A stretch of 64,000 nt of DNA from Bacteroides sp. 519 (GTDB lineage Bacteria; Bacteroidota; Bacteroidia; Bacteroidales; Bacteroidaceae): the NCBI RefSeq assembly GCF_010500955.1, contig NZ_QVMJ01000011.1, positions 124,001-188,000 of the forward strand. The letters run 5' to 3'. The notes under the pieces are model-generated. The model did not search any database and was not told the DNA's origin. It worked only from the letters and a program-made list of their open reading frames with translations. Positions 52,075 to 59,878 of the stretch are shown here, piece by piece. Made by a program: the position numbers and the translations under genes. Within the stretch, counting starts at the first letter, position 1, and each line of letters starts with the position of its first letter.

Positions 52075-52576
52075 AATTTGCTAAAAATAATCTGATTATA
52101 CCTTTTTTTGTTTTACCCTCAGTTTCTTTACAGTTCTGAAACCATTCTAATATAGTGGGCATCCCTTCCTTATGCGTCATTTTTGTATGGGCATAATGTA
52201 CTTCTCCTTCAAAATAATGCTTCTGTGTTTCAGAGTCTGATTCCAGAAGTGAAGGTTCTGCTTCTGATAGAATTCTTTCTCTTTCAGGATGATTGGTATC
52301 ATAACATGCATCATAATCATTTGGATTTAATTTATGTCCCGAAATGAAACTACCATCCAGATATATAATATTTATTTTCAGGCTTAAACAAAAACCAATT
52401 AGTTCTTGTAATCCACTTATTAGTTTTTTTCTTTTATTGCTGAATTCAAAACGCTCAACAACTTCGCTTATTGTAGCATCGTGGATACCTTCCGGAAGAT
52501 ATCCACTCTCTAAAAAATCGGGTATCACAGTGTTATTTAATCTAATTACGGAATAATTTGCTGTAAATATAACCAT
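52061..52576 (-). CDS. DUF6932-like protein, nucleotidyltransferase-fold signature
   Basis: 171 residues. The core IIYLDGSFISGHKLNPNDYD has G75-S76 and the acid pair D87/D89, the GS...DxD pattern of Pol-beta-type nucleotidyltransferases (as in MNT toxins and AbiEii). A further acid-rich helix (RILSEAEPSLLESDSE) and HTKMTHKEGMPTILEWFQ follow. The start at 52576 is chosen since the longer frame to 52783 translates array E and CCATCC repeats. It is the first gene of the operon with the HTH protein and KGGVGR ATPase. It may modify tRNA or proteins as MNT-type toxins do; that is inference. The name is from memory of the family's motif. Confidence 0.72.
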   Translation of the reverse strand: MVIFTANYSVIRLNNTVIPDFLESGYLPEGIHDATISEVVERFEFSNKRKKLISGLQELIGFCLSLKINIIYLDGSFISGHKLNPNDYDACYDTNHPERERILSEAEPSLLESDSETQKHYFEGEVHYAHTKMTHKEGMPTILEWFQNCKETEGKTKKGIIRLFLANYDNK

Positions 52577-52599
52577 TTTACAACAAATTCGTTGTAAAA
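52576..52599 (-). promoter_or_regulatory. Perfect dyad over the first start codon of the KGGVGR operon
   Basis: TTTTACAAC-N6-GTTGTAAAA (52576-52584 and 52591-52599). On the mRNA the 3' arm ends in the A of the AUG. It can be a DNA operator for the HTH protein or an RNA hairpin hiding the start codon. Confidence 0.7.
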
Positions 52600-52649
52600 C
52601 AAGTGTTAAATATATATTTAAATGGAATAAGAATATCTTCTTTATCCTT

Positions 52650-52693
52650 ATTCCATCCATCCCCCAACCCAATTCCATCCATCCCCCAACCCA
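52650..52693. repeat. Two direct 22-bp repeats (CCATCCATCCCCCAACCC)
   Basis: ATTCCATCCATCCCCCAACC recurs at 52650 and 52672, exactly 22 bp apart. It precedes array E. Confidence 0.8.
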
Positions 52694-52710
52694 ATAGATT
52701 CCCTTTACGT

Positions 52711-52815
52711 ACACCTGGGTGTTAACCCTGCGTACACCCGGGTCTTCACATCTTGAACACCCGGGTCTACAGACTATGAACACCCGGGTGTATACGGTAT
52801 GAACACCCGGGTGTA
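52711..52815. repeat. Tandem array E: ACACCCGGGTGT palindromes, 23-bp period
   Basis: ACACC(C/T) starts at 52711, 52734, 52757, 52780 and 52803, an exact 23-bp step. The unit core is the 12-bp palindrome ACACCCGGGTGT, and the spacers vary. It lies between the end of the pigment cluster and the DUF6932 operon. Non-coding. Confidence 0.9.
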
Positions 52816-52860
52816 CTCAAACAAATGCTACTGCATTTTCAAAAGAGATCTGGTAGTATT

Positions 52861-53742
52861 TTAATTAAAAGAAAGTAGGATAAACGAATGATTCTTATTC
52901 CATTGATTATAAACCAAAGCATACCTTTTGCCTCCGCATTGGGCCGACAATGTTTTTGCTGTATGCCACAAGGCAAAGGCAGATGCAGTATGATATTCGC
53001 CACATAACTCTTTATACATACATTGCTTGACATGAGGCAGTAATGGGGTACCTTTATTTGCTGTAGCAATGAAACAGATATCGGTTTCTGTTAAGTTAAA
53101 AGTTTCCAGATATGAAGTAAGATGTTGCTTTGTTGCTTGTTCATCGCCAGTAAACATATACGGAGCGTAAACCGTAGCAATTGTATCTGCATCGGCTTGC
53201 CCGCTTAATAGAAAGAACTGACTGCCTTCGCCGGCATTGTATGTACGATATAATCCCAGGCGATTTTGAATGGCATAGCCTGTGGGAGTTATTTCGTCGA
53301 AAGCACCTACCAATACACGTTTGTTTCCTTCGGATATGCGCAGGATTCCATCGAGCAGTGCCGATTCGAAACTAAAGTTGCGGTGGGCATACGTAACATT
53401 GTACGAATGGTTTTTGCACATCAAAGCAATTTGTGCCCCCACAGTATTGAAAGTAGATTGTATAAATGCAGTGGGATTAAGAAGTTGTTCGTTATTGTCG
53501 AGCAGATTGTTCATGAACTTCTCTGTATCGGCCAAACAACCAAGGCCTGTAGCTGTAATAATAGCCTCAACATCTTCGGTAGGATATCCTGCTAAGCATT
53601 CCAGTCCGCTGGCAACTCCCATTTTAACTACACGGCTCATGCGCCTGCGCAAAGTAGGGTTAGGAATAAGTTCTTTGTAATCCGGTTCTTCTGTTGCCGA
53701 ACAGATGGAACTCATTTTCTGTATGTAAACAGGTGAAATCAT
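52861..53742 (-). CDS. Beta-ketoacyl synthase-like chain-length factor (Ketoacyl-synt_2)
   Basis: 293 residues, shorter than a full ketosynthase. It has the N-terminal thiolase-fold half (PTLRRRMSRVVKMGVASGLE, then VEAIITATGLGCLADTEKFM and NPTAFIQSTFNTVGAQIAL), but the active-site Cys is absent: the matching place reads NFSFESALLDG. This is the Ketoacyl-synt_2 family found in aryl-polyene clusters, where it pairs with an active ketosynthase as a chain-length factor. It is the last gene of the operon and overlaps the ketosynthase gene by 4 bases (53739-53742), supporting that pairing. Confidence 0.85.
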   Translation of the reverse strand: MISPVYIQKMSSICSATEEPDYKELIPNPTLRRRMSRVVKMGVASGLECLAGYPTEDVEAIITATGLGCLADTEKFMNNLLDNNEQLLNPTAFIQSTFNTVGAQIALMCKNHSYNVTYAHRNFSFESALLDGILRISEGNKRVLVGAFDEITPTGYAIQNRLGLYRTYNAGEGSQFFLLSGQADADTIATVYAPYMFTGDEQATKQHLTSYLETFNLTETDICFIATANKGTPLLPHVKQCMYKELCGEYHTASAFALWHTAKTLSAQCGGKRYALVYNQWNKNHSFILLSFN

Positions 53743-54893
53743 AACGATGCTTTTGAGAACAATAAACTGGAGTTACTCCCTCCAAACCCAAACGAGTTAG
53801 ATAGAACATGCTTAATTTTATTCCCCTCACTGAATTGTGTTACAGGAACAAGCATTGTTTCTTCGGCCGGAGTTGCGAAATTGAGGTTGGGATACATATA
53901 GCCGTTATAAACGGATAACACGGAATAAACAGCTTCGATACCTTCGGAAGCGCCCAATGTGTGCCCAATGAAAGATTTAACGGAGCTGAACGGCGGAACG
54001 TTTTCGCCAAACAATCGCTTAAGTGCTACCCCCTCGGAACGGTCGTTGCTGGGTGTGCCTGTACCGTGAACGTTGATGTAGTTTATTTGGTGTGCATCAA
54101 TGCCGCTACATTGAATAGCCCGAAGCATTGAGCTATAAGGGCCATCGCCATCGGGCGAGCTCCCTGTTTGATGGTAGGCTTCATTAACATTAGCATACCC
54201 GGTTAGCTCACAATACGGATCACGATTGAGGCTATGTTCTGCTTGCAGCACCACATAACCGGCACCTTCGCCCAGGTTAAGGCCTGCACGCGAGTGGTCG
54301 AATGGGCGGCAGTGTTCTTTGTCCAGTATCATCAATGAGTTGAAACCGTTCAATGTAAACCTGCACAAAGAGTCGGTTCCTCCGGCAATAACAGTATCAA
54401 GATAGCCGGCCTTAATAAGTCGCGCCCCCAGCATAATGGCATTAGCAGCCGATGAACAGGCGGTGCTGACCGTAGTTCTGAAACCTGTTAGTCCCAGATG
54501 CCGGGCAATTTGTTCGGTACTGTCGCCGCAATCGTGCGAAATTACATCTCGCAGCCGGCCTTCGTTCGGATTGTTGCGGAAGGGGATATAGAAGTTTTCA
54601 CTTAAATCCATTCCTCCCACCGAGGTAGAAGAGATCAGTCCAACCCTTGAAGATAGTTTGGTAATACCGCAATCCTTAAGGGCCTCGGTTGCTGCATGTA
54701 TTCCTAACAGTGCAGTACGCGAAAGAGATTTTTCGTTGGCAAGCTTTACTTCCGATACGGGTACATCCAGAGCGGTGGGAAAAAGAGTTACTTTACCCAT
54801 ACCATGTTTACCTTCACGGAGTGAGGTGATGTTTTCCGTCACATTGAGCCCAATCCCCGATATACAGCCTATGCCTGTGACGTATATTTTCAT
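53739..54893 (-). CDS. Beta-ketoacyl-ACP synthase (aryl-polyene type), active
   Basis: 384 residues. The catalytic Cys C146 is in STACSSAANA, and the two histidines are H276 (NVHGTGTPSND) and H311 (SFIGHTLGASEG). The C-terminal NSFGFGGSNSSLL is complete. It condenses malonyl-ACP onto a growing acyl-ACP. Overlap with the chain-length factor downstream and with the ACP gene upstream (54890-54893) makes these three a likely KS-CLF-ACP module. Confidence 0.94.
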   Translation of the reverse strand: MKIYVTGIGCISGIGLNVTENITSLREGKHGMGKVTLFPTALDVPVSEVKLANEKSLSRTALLGIHAATEALKDCGITKLSSRVGLISSTSVGGMDLSENFYIPFRNNPNEGRLRDVISHDCGDSTEQIARHLGLTGFRTTVSTACSSAANAIMLGARLIKAGYLDTVIAGGTDSLCRFTLNGFNSLMILDKEHCRPFDHSRAGLNLGEGAGYVVLQAEHSLNRDPYCELTGYANVNEAYHQTGSSPDGDGPYSSMLRAIQCSGIDAHQINYINVHGTGTPSNDRSEGVALKRLFGENVPPFSSVKSFIGHTLGASEGIEAVYSVLSVYNGYMYPNLNFATPAEETMLVPVTQFSEGNKIKHVLSNSFGFGGSNSSLLFSKASL

Positions 54894-55150
54894 GCTTTAC
54901 CGTTAGCAGTAATATGATTGGCCAATGTACGGATAGAGTAAAAGATTTCTTTCCCTTTGTTTGGGTTTTCTATCTTGATGCCGTAGTGTCTTTCGAGGAT
55001 TAAAATAATTTCCAGAGCATCAATCGAGTCAAGGCCAAGACCTTCGTCACCAAATAAGGGTGCATCGGCGTCGATATCGGCTGGGGTTATTTCTTCCAGG
55101 TTTAACTCTTCAATCAGTTGTTCTTTTAATTTCAATATTAATTGTTCCAT
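54890..55150 (-). CDS. Acyl carrier protein (cluster ACP 1)
   Basis: 86 residues with the phosphopantetheine Ser S42 in GLGLDSIDALEI. The acidic helices of the ACP fold are present. The start at 55150 (MEQLILKLKEQLIEEL) is used, because the longer frame to 55219 only translates a hairpin arm ([11 protein letters not shown]). It carries the growing chain to the ketosynthase pair next door. Confidence 0.93.
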   Translation of the reverse strand: MEQLILKLKEQLIEELNLEEITPADIDADAPLFGDEGLGLDSIDALEIILILERHYGIKIENPNKGKEIFYSIRTLANHITANGKA

Positions 55151-55243
55151 AGTTTTGAGTTGAGAGTTGAGAGTTGAGAATTGAGAGTTGAGAGTTACAT
55201 GCCGCATGGTAACTCTCAATTCTCAACTCTCAACTCTCAACTA
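55151..55243. repeat. Hairpin within the pigment operon, GAGAGTT stem, core CATGCCGCATGG
   Basis: Left arm 55151-55197, core at 55198-55209, right arm 55210-55243. It touches the ACP start codon on one side and on the other supplies the last four residues (LVES) and TGA of the preceding ketosynthase. It could tune expression inside the operon. Confidence 0.9.
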
Positions 55244-56945
55244 ATATTAGTTCTGTTTCGTAATTATCTTCCGTTGCATCGCACCAGCCGATGATACAAT
55301 ATTTCAGGTTGGTGCGGTTCATTACCAAGGCAGCATACGCCTTTAGCTCTTCGAAGTTACAGGTTTTATTTATAAAAAAAGTATTCTCACCTTTTATTTT
55401 GTTGCTTATGCACATCTGTCCTGTTACAACATTGGGTAATGTAAATACAAATACCGCGGGGCTGGCATTGAGGTCGCCTTTATCATCAATAATATGTTGA
55501 TGAACGGCATCGGTACATAACGATGCATTTGCATTAGCCATTACAATGCCCATTTCTTCCGGTTGAAACGCTATATCTTTCAATAAATACAGTGAAGCCA
55601 CAGTACCCATTTTGCAAAATTCGCTTAACTGGTAGAACTTTAGGTTATTACCACCAGTTGCCTTGTATGCCTGCCGCATAAAACCAGCGAGATTATCTTC
55701 GCTTTGCAGAAGTATTTCGTTGTTCTTCCAAAGAATATTGTTTTCTATGCGTACAGATGCTATTGTTTGTACTGCAATAGCTTCCTTCTGCCCAAAATCG
55801 GTCTTTGCCGGGGTGAGCGACAAAACAATTGCAGCATTGCATCCTCCAAAGCCCGAAGCCGTTTTAACACAGGCATTAACAACAGATTTTGTATGGGTTG
55901 ATGATACCTGCAAGGGCACTGAAACACCCGGCTGATTGAAGTTATATGTGCCAAAGATGGTTTCTTCCTTCATTCCGCGTGCTGTGATGATGGTTTCAAT
56001 AACACCCGAAGCCCCTAATGTGTGCCCGAAATAAGATTTCAAACTATTGACTGGTACATGTAAGCTGGCCAGATGCATGGCTTTGGCTTCCATTTCATCG
56101 TTATACACAGTTGCGGTTCCATGTGCATTAACCATACCTATGGAATCGGCAGTAACTCCTGCGTCGTTCATGGCCTGACTGATTGCCAGATGTAATCCAT
56201 CGCCCGTACGGGATGGCCCTGATAGATGATTGGCATCGTTACTGATTGCTCCGCCGGTAAGTAGAATATCGTTGGCAGAGGCATTGGCCGATAACAGGAT
56301 GGTGCCACAGCCCTCTCCCAGATTTAATCCGTCGCGTTCGGCATCGTAAGGACGGCAAATTTGTTTACTTACCGATTTGAACGAGGCAAATCCGCTGGTT
56401 ATGAAGTGCGAAAGTACATCGACTCCCGTTACCACAACCTGTTTATAACGACCGCTTTCAATCCATCTTTTGGCTACAATTAAAGCAGAAACACCCGAGA
56501 TACAGGCATTCGATAGGATATGGTAATCGTTGCTTCCAAAATAGCCGGCTATTCTTTCGCCCATTTTCCAGAGCGAAACATCGGCCTCGCAATAATTGCT
56601 GTTGTGCCTTAATAATTCAATGTTACCTTTGGTAGAGGCGAATATCAACCCGCATGCGGGGTCGTTAAGCTTGATGCCCGATTGCTTTACCACATCACTG
56701 ATAGATAGAATGGCCAACTGTTCGGCACGGGTATAGCTTTGCAGATTAGACTGTTCGGCTTGCTCATTCAGGCGAGATGAATCAACCAAAGCCGCCCATA
56801 TAGGGAAGTCGGAAACATCATTCACTGCATGAAGCTTGATGCCGCTACAGTAATTGCGGATGGCTTCCAGGTTTTCGTCGGTTGTAAAACCCAACGAACT
56901 GATAATATTATCGGCTTTGATATATACGTTTATTCTATTTCCCAT
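55230..56945 (-). CDS. Beta-ketoacyl synthase with a C-terminal extension
   Basis: 571 residues from MGNRINVYIKAD. The ketosynthase part (about 1-375) has the catalytic Cys C148 (ILSNACISGVSAL), H275 (NAHGTATVYND) and H308 (SYFGHTLGASG), ending in SGFGGCNAAIVLS. A further about 190 residues have no motif I recognise and may be an extra interaction or degenerate domain. Start at 56945, which is preceded by GGAGAAAG; an ATG at 56957 is the alternative. It overlaps the thioesterase gene by 16 bases. Its C-terminus comes from the hairpin arm at 55230-55243. Confidence 0.9.
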   Translation of the reverse strand: MGNRINVYIKADNIISSLGFTTDENLEAIRNYCSGIKLHAVNDVSDFPIWAALVDSSRLNEQAEQSNLQSYTRAEQLAILSISDVVKQSGIKLNDPACGLIFASTKGNIELLRHNSNYCEADVSLWKMGERIAGYFGSNDYHILSNACISGVSALIVAKRWIESGRYKQVVVTGVDVLSHFITSGFASFKSVSKQICRPYDAERDGLNLGEGCGTILLSANASANDILLTGGAISNDANHLSGPSRTGDGLHLAISQAMNDAGVTADSIGMVNAHGTATVYNDEMEAKAMHLASLHVPVNSLKSYFGHTLGASGVIETIITARGMKEETIFGTYNFNQPGVSVPLQVSSTHTKSVVNACVKTASGFGGCNAAIVLSLTPAKTDFGQKEAIAVQTIASVRIENNILWKNNEILLQSEDNLAGFMRQAYKATGGNNLKFYQLSEFCKMGTVASLYLLKDIAFQPEEMGIVMANANASLCTDAVHQHIIDDKGDLNASPAVFVFTLPNVVTGQMCISNKIKGENTFFINKTCNFEELKAYAALVMNRTNLKYCIIGWCDATEDNYETELILVES

Positions 56946-57376
56946 TTCTTTCTCCATGCTGTGTAAAAGGCCGGATTCAGTAATTCCAGTTCGTTGTTTT
57001 CTCTGTTAAGAAATACCTGAATGGTGCTTCCGGTAGCAACAATAGATTCATCGGAGGCTTTGCGGATGATATAATCGAACATAATTTTGGCGGCATTGGT
57101 GTTGATATAGCGGGTTTCAACAATAGCCTCTTCGCCAACTGTAAGTGGTTGTTTGTACTGGCAGGTTAAGTCAACAATGGGTATTACGTAACCTTTGTTG
57201 TAAACATCCATATACTCCAGCCCAAAATGACGACCGAACGACTCGCGTCCATCTTCAAAATACCGGATATATTCGCCGTGCCATACAATGTGCATGGCAT
57301 CTACTTCGCTGAAACGTACTTTTATCGTTGTTCTGTCTACCAGTGCAGCCGGTCTTTGTTCTTTTTTTCTTTTCAT
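56930..57376 (-). CDS. Hotdog-fold acyl-CoA/ACP thioesterase (4HBT)
   Basis: 148 residues. VRFSEVDAMHIVWHGEYIRY is the 4-hydroxybenzoyl-CoA thioesterase signature with the catalytic Asp in SEVDAMHIVWHG, followed by DLTCQYKQPLTVGEEAIVET. In aryl-polyene clusters a thioesterase of this type releases or edits acyl chains. Start MKRKKEQRP at 57376, giving a 4-base overlap with the dehydratase gene; a longer frame from 57409 overlaps it more. Confidence 0.9.
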   Translation of the reverse strand: MKRKKEQRPAALVDRTTIKVRFSEVDAMHIVWHGEYIRYFEDGRESFGRHFGLEYMDVYNKGYVIPIVDLTCQYKQPLTVGEEAIVETRYINTNAAKIMFDYIIRKASDESIVATGSTIQVFLNRENNELELLNPAFYTAWRKKWEIE

Positions 57377-57810
57377 GCTTCTGGTTTCAGGAATATTTTC
57401 ATCCGGCACTCGGCTATGGGTTTATCGCCACATGTTACTTGGGCCGAAATAAGTGTTATTTCAAATACTTCCTGTATAATATTTATCTCTGTGTAAAGTT
57501 CTTCGCCGGCAAGAGGAAGGTTGTGTATCTTCAATTTATCTACAGACCCAATAAAGCCTAGAGGTACCTTTTCGCCTTTTACGGTATACACATAACCCAC
57601 ACGGGCAGCTGCCGATTGTGCTATGTGCTCAATAATACCTGTTTCCTGAAATACACCTTCATCGCAAAACAGATTGTTTGGTTGAATGGTAAGGGCCGAG
57701 TATGACTTCCCGTCTTTAATTCCGTAGAATTTATCAATCATAACAATCGGGTCGCGTTGCGGCAACAATTTCAGTATACCTTCGCCGGTAATCATCGTAT
57801 TTTCGTTCAT
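57373..57810 (-). CDS. Beta-hydroxyacyl-ACP dehydratase (FabZ/ApeI-like hotdog)
   Basis: 145 residues. ILKLLPQRDPIVMIDKFYGI resembles FabZ LPHRYPFLLVDR, with the His position replaced by Gln (LPQRDP); the second half keeps FQETGIIEHIAQSAAARVGY, the E...AQ motif. The family members in aryl-polyene clusters (ApeI/ApeP) have this divergent form and remove water from 3-hydroxyacyl-ACP to make the polyene. Start at 57810 with a 4-base overlap with the methyltransferase gene. Confidence 0.88.
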   Translation of the reverse strand: MNENTMITGEGILKLLPQRDPIVMIDKFYGIKDGKSYSALTIQPNNLFCDEGVFQETGIIEHIAQSAAARVGYVYTVKGEKVPLGFIGSVDKLKIHNLPLAGEELYTEINIIQEVFEITLISAQVTCGDKPIAECRMKIFLKPEA

Positions 57811-58886
57811 TGTTTTATTATGCATTGCATGATGCTGTGGCCAAGGCCCAGTCCATCGTATATGTTTTCTATCTCCAATCCGGCTTTTTCTACACACTTC
57901 CGCATATCGTTAGAGTGGTACATTTTACTGTTTCCGTTGGCCAGCGCTGTAAAGTAGATACTTATTTGTGTGAGACAGTAGGCTGCTGTTTCAAACTTCT
58001 GCCTGTCCCAGAAGGTTTCCATAATATAAAGTTTGCTTCCTTCTTCCATTGATTGTGCGGCGCGGGCAAGGATGCTTGTTACCTCTTCTTCGGAGAAACA
58101 ATCGAGGAACTGACTCATCCAGATAGCTTCAAAGCCTTTAGGGAAAGGTACAGATTCATCTAACAGATTGGCACCGTGTCCGTGTATGCGTTCGCTTCCG
58201 GGTTTATCTTTTACCTGTTCTTTCATTAATTGCAGTTGTTGAGGCAAATCCATGATGGTTACTTCAACTTGCTGATTGTACTCTACACACTTCATGGCCC
58301 ATCTTCCGGTATTGCCTCCTACATCGAGCAAGGTATGGGGGCGATTGGAAAACACAATTTCGAGTGCCTGATTGAATGAACAGTCGGAATAGAAATGATC
58401 GAAGCCAAACCAACTTTTCTGCACTTGTTCCGGCAGACTGGAAAGTCCTTCGTATATGGTGGGCCAGTTGCCAAACACTTTCAATCCTTCGGGTTTGCCG
58501 TTGAGTAGTGCTTCTTCCAGATTGAAGAGTCCCAGGTAATTTACATCGTGGTTAAAGTCCATGTTTACTTTGGCCATTGGGTCGTTAATTAAAAACCATC
58601 CGGCTTTAGCCAGCATAAAACGGTCTTCTTTTATGAATATGGTTCCAATAGTAAGCGAGGACTCGAGCAATACCTGAACGGCGTAATTGCTTAGTCCGGT
58701 TTTTTCACGTATTTCTTCTTGTGTAAGACCATCGCGGTTATCGGCAAGCAGATTCAGAATGCCGAACTTAACCATTAGCCGTGATACCTGAAATACGATA
58801 GGGCCAAAGGCGATTTCCTGTGCCAGGCGTTGTGCCTGCAAGGCGGTGTGTTGTTCTTTAGCGTATTTTTGTTTAAGTGATTCCAT
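57807..58886 (-). CDS. SAM-dependent O-methyltransferase-like protein
   Basis: 359 residues. An N-terminal winged-helix dimerisation part (FGILNLLADNRDGLTQEEIR EKTGLS) is followed by a SAM motif LLDVGGNTGRWAMKC (188-195), IMDLPQQLQLM (acidic loop), and AIWMSQFLDCFSEEEV. This matches the plant-type O-methyltransferase family (methyltransf_2), found in flexirubin and aryl-polyene clusters, where it methylates the aryl head group. The regiochemistry is not readable from the sequence. Confidence 0.9.
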   Translation of the reverse strand: MESLKQKYAKEQHTALQAQRLAQEIAFGPIVFQVSRLMVKFGILNLLADNRDGLTQEEIREKTGLSNYAVQVLLESSLTIGTIFIKEDRFMLAKAGWFLINDPMAKVNMDFNHDVNYLGLFNLEEALLNGKPEGLKVFGNWPTIYEGLSSLPEQVQKSWFGFDHFYSDCSFNQALEIVFSNRPHTLLDVGGNTGRWAMKCVEYNQQVEVTIMDLPQQLQLMKEQVKDKPGSERIHGHGANLLDESVPFPKGFEAIWMSQFLDCFSEEEVTSILARAAQSMEEGSKLYIMETFWDRQKFETAAYCLTQISIYFTALANGNSKMYHSNDMRKCVEKAGLEIENIYDGLGLGHSIMQCIIKQ

Positions 58887-58900
58887 GTTCTTTTTATTTT

Positions 58901-58999
58901 TTTGAACCGCAGAGTTACGCAGATTAACGCAGAGTTTCTATGTTATTTATAACTTTTAATTAAAACTCTGCGTTAATCTGCGTAACTCTGCGGTTCAAA
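58901..58999. repeat. Perfect 37-bp hairpin with ACGCAGATTAACGCAGAG words
   Basis: Left arm 58901-58937, AT-rich loop, right arm 58962-58999, perfect over about 37 bp. It lies between the acyltransferase and methyltransferase genes and contains the acyltransferase stop (58973-58975). No ATGCGGCAT core. The words CAGAGTTACGCAGATTAACG recur in many bacterial genomes as simple repeats. Confidence 0.92.
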
Positions 59000-59878
59000 T
59001 GTATTCCAAAACGAATAATAATTAAACCACTGTTCCGGATATTGTTTTACTATCTGCTCCAATGCCCGGACATACTGTTCCAATAACATCTGTTCCGGTT
59101 TCTTATCTTTAGTTCTTTCTATTTTTTGCGAAACAACAAAATGAAAATGATACTTACGTCCTTTCTCGCGCATGGCAAAGTAAAATACCACAGGAACCTT
59201 CATCCGTGCAGCCAGTAGAAACGGGCCCGATGGGAATCTAGCTTCTCTCCCCATGAAAGTAGTTTGCATCACTCTTTCTGCTCCCACATAACGATCGCCC
59301 TGAAAGCATACATACTCTTTTCTGTCAAGGGCTTCGGTTATTTTAAATACATGTGCCAGATCGTCCTGGTTGACGGGAATAAACTTATAGTCTTTTTCAA
59401 TACCGTTTTTTTCGAGCACTTGTTTTATCTTTTTGTGCTCGGCATCATAAAGTACAATGTTTATCTTCTTTCCGTATTTGTCGAAGAAAGGAGCGCCAAC
59501 CTCCCAGTTGCCCACATGGGCACCTATCATTATTACTCCCTGCTCACTATCCAGTATGTCCAGAAACTCTTTGTAGTTGCTGAATTCAAATTGGTACTTA
59601 CCCGACATTCCGCTGGTGATGGCAAACCTGTCGATCAATATCTGTCCTAACCGGTAATAGTTACGAAACAGCATTCCAATGGAACGCAACCGGTTTAATC
59701 CTAAAATCTGTCGGGAATATTGCCAGGTGCTACGGGTAGCTTTAGGGGCAAAGGGAATAAAGTAAACAATAACCAAGCAAAGAAAACCATAAGCGGCGGT
59801 AATACCCAGATATTTTATCATACCGATAAAAAAAAGATATCCGAATGTACCACCCCGGGTTTTCCCTTTCCAGTTCAT
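58973..59878 (-). CDS. LpxL/HtrB-like acyltransferase
   Basis: 301 residues. One N-terminal membrane segment (GYLFFIGMIKYLGITAAYGF LCLVIVYF) leads to the acyltransferase motif GAHVGNWE (H121, E126), and further PSGPFLLAARMKVPVVFYFA. These enzymes transfer acyl chains from ACP to lipid A or other acceptors. In flexirubin and aryl-polyene clusters such a gene attaches the polyene or fatty acid to a lipid head group. The last residues FEPQSYAD and the stop are encoded by the hairpin arm, and the start overlaps the ACP 2 stop by one base (TAATG). Confidence 0.9.
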   Translation of the reverse strand: MNWKGKTRGGTFGYLFFIGMIKYLGITAAYGFLCLVIVYFIPFAPKATRSTWQYSRQILGLNRLRSIGMLFRNYYRLGQILIDRFAITSGMSGKYQFEFSNYKEFLDILDSEQGVIMIGAHVGNWEVGAPFFDKYGKKINIVLYDAEHKKIKQVLEKNGIEKDYKFIPVNQDDLAHVFKITEALDRKEYVCFQGDRYVGAERVMQTTFMGREARFPSGPFLLAARMKVPVVFYFAMREKGRKYHFHFVVSQKIERTKDKKPEQMLLEQYVRALEQIVKQYPEQWFNYYSFWNTFEPQSYAD

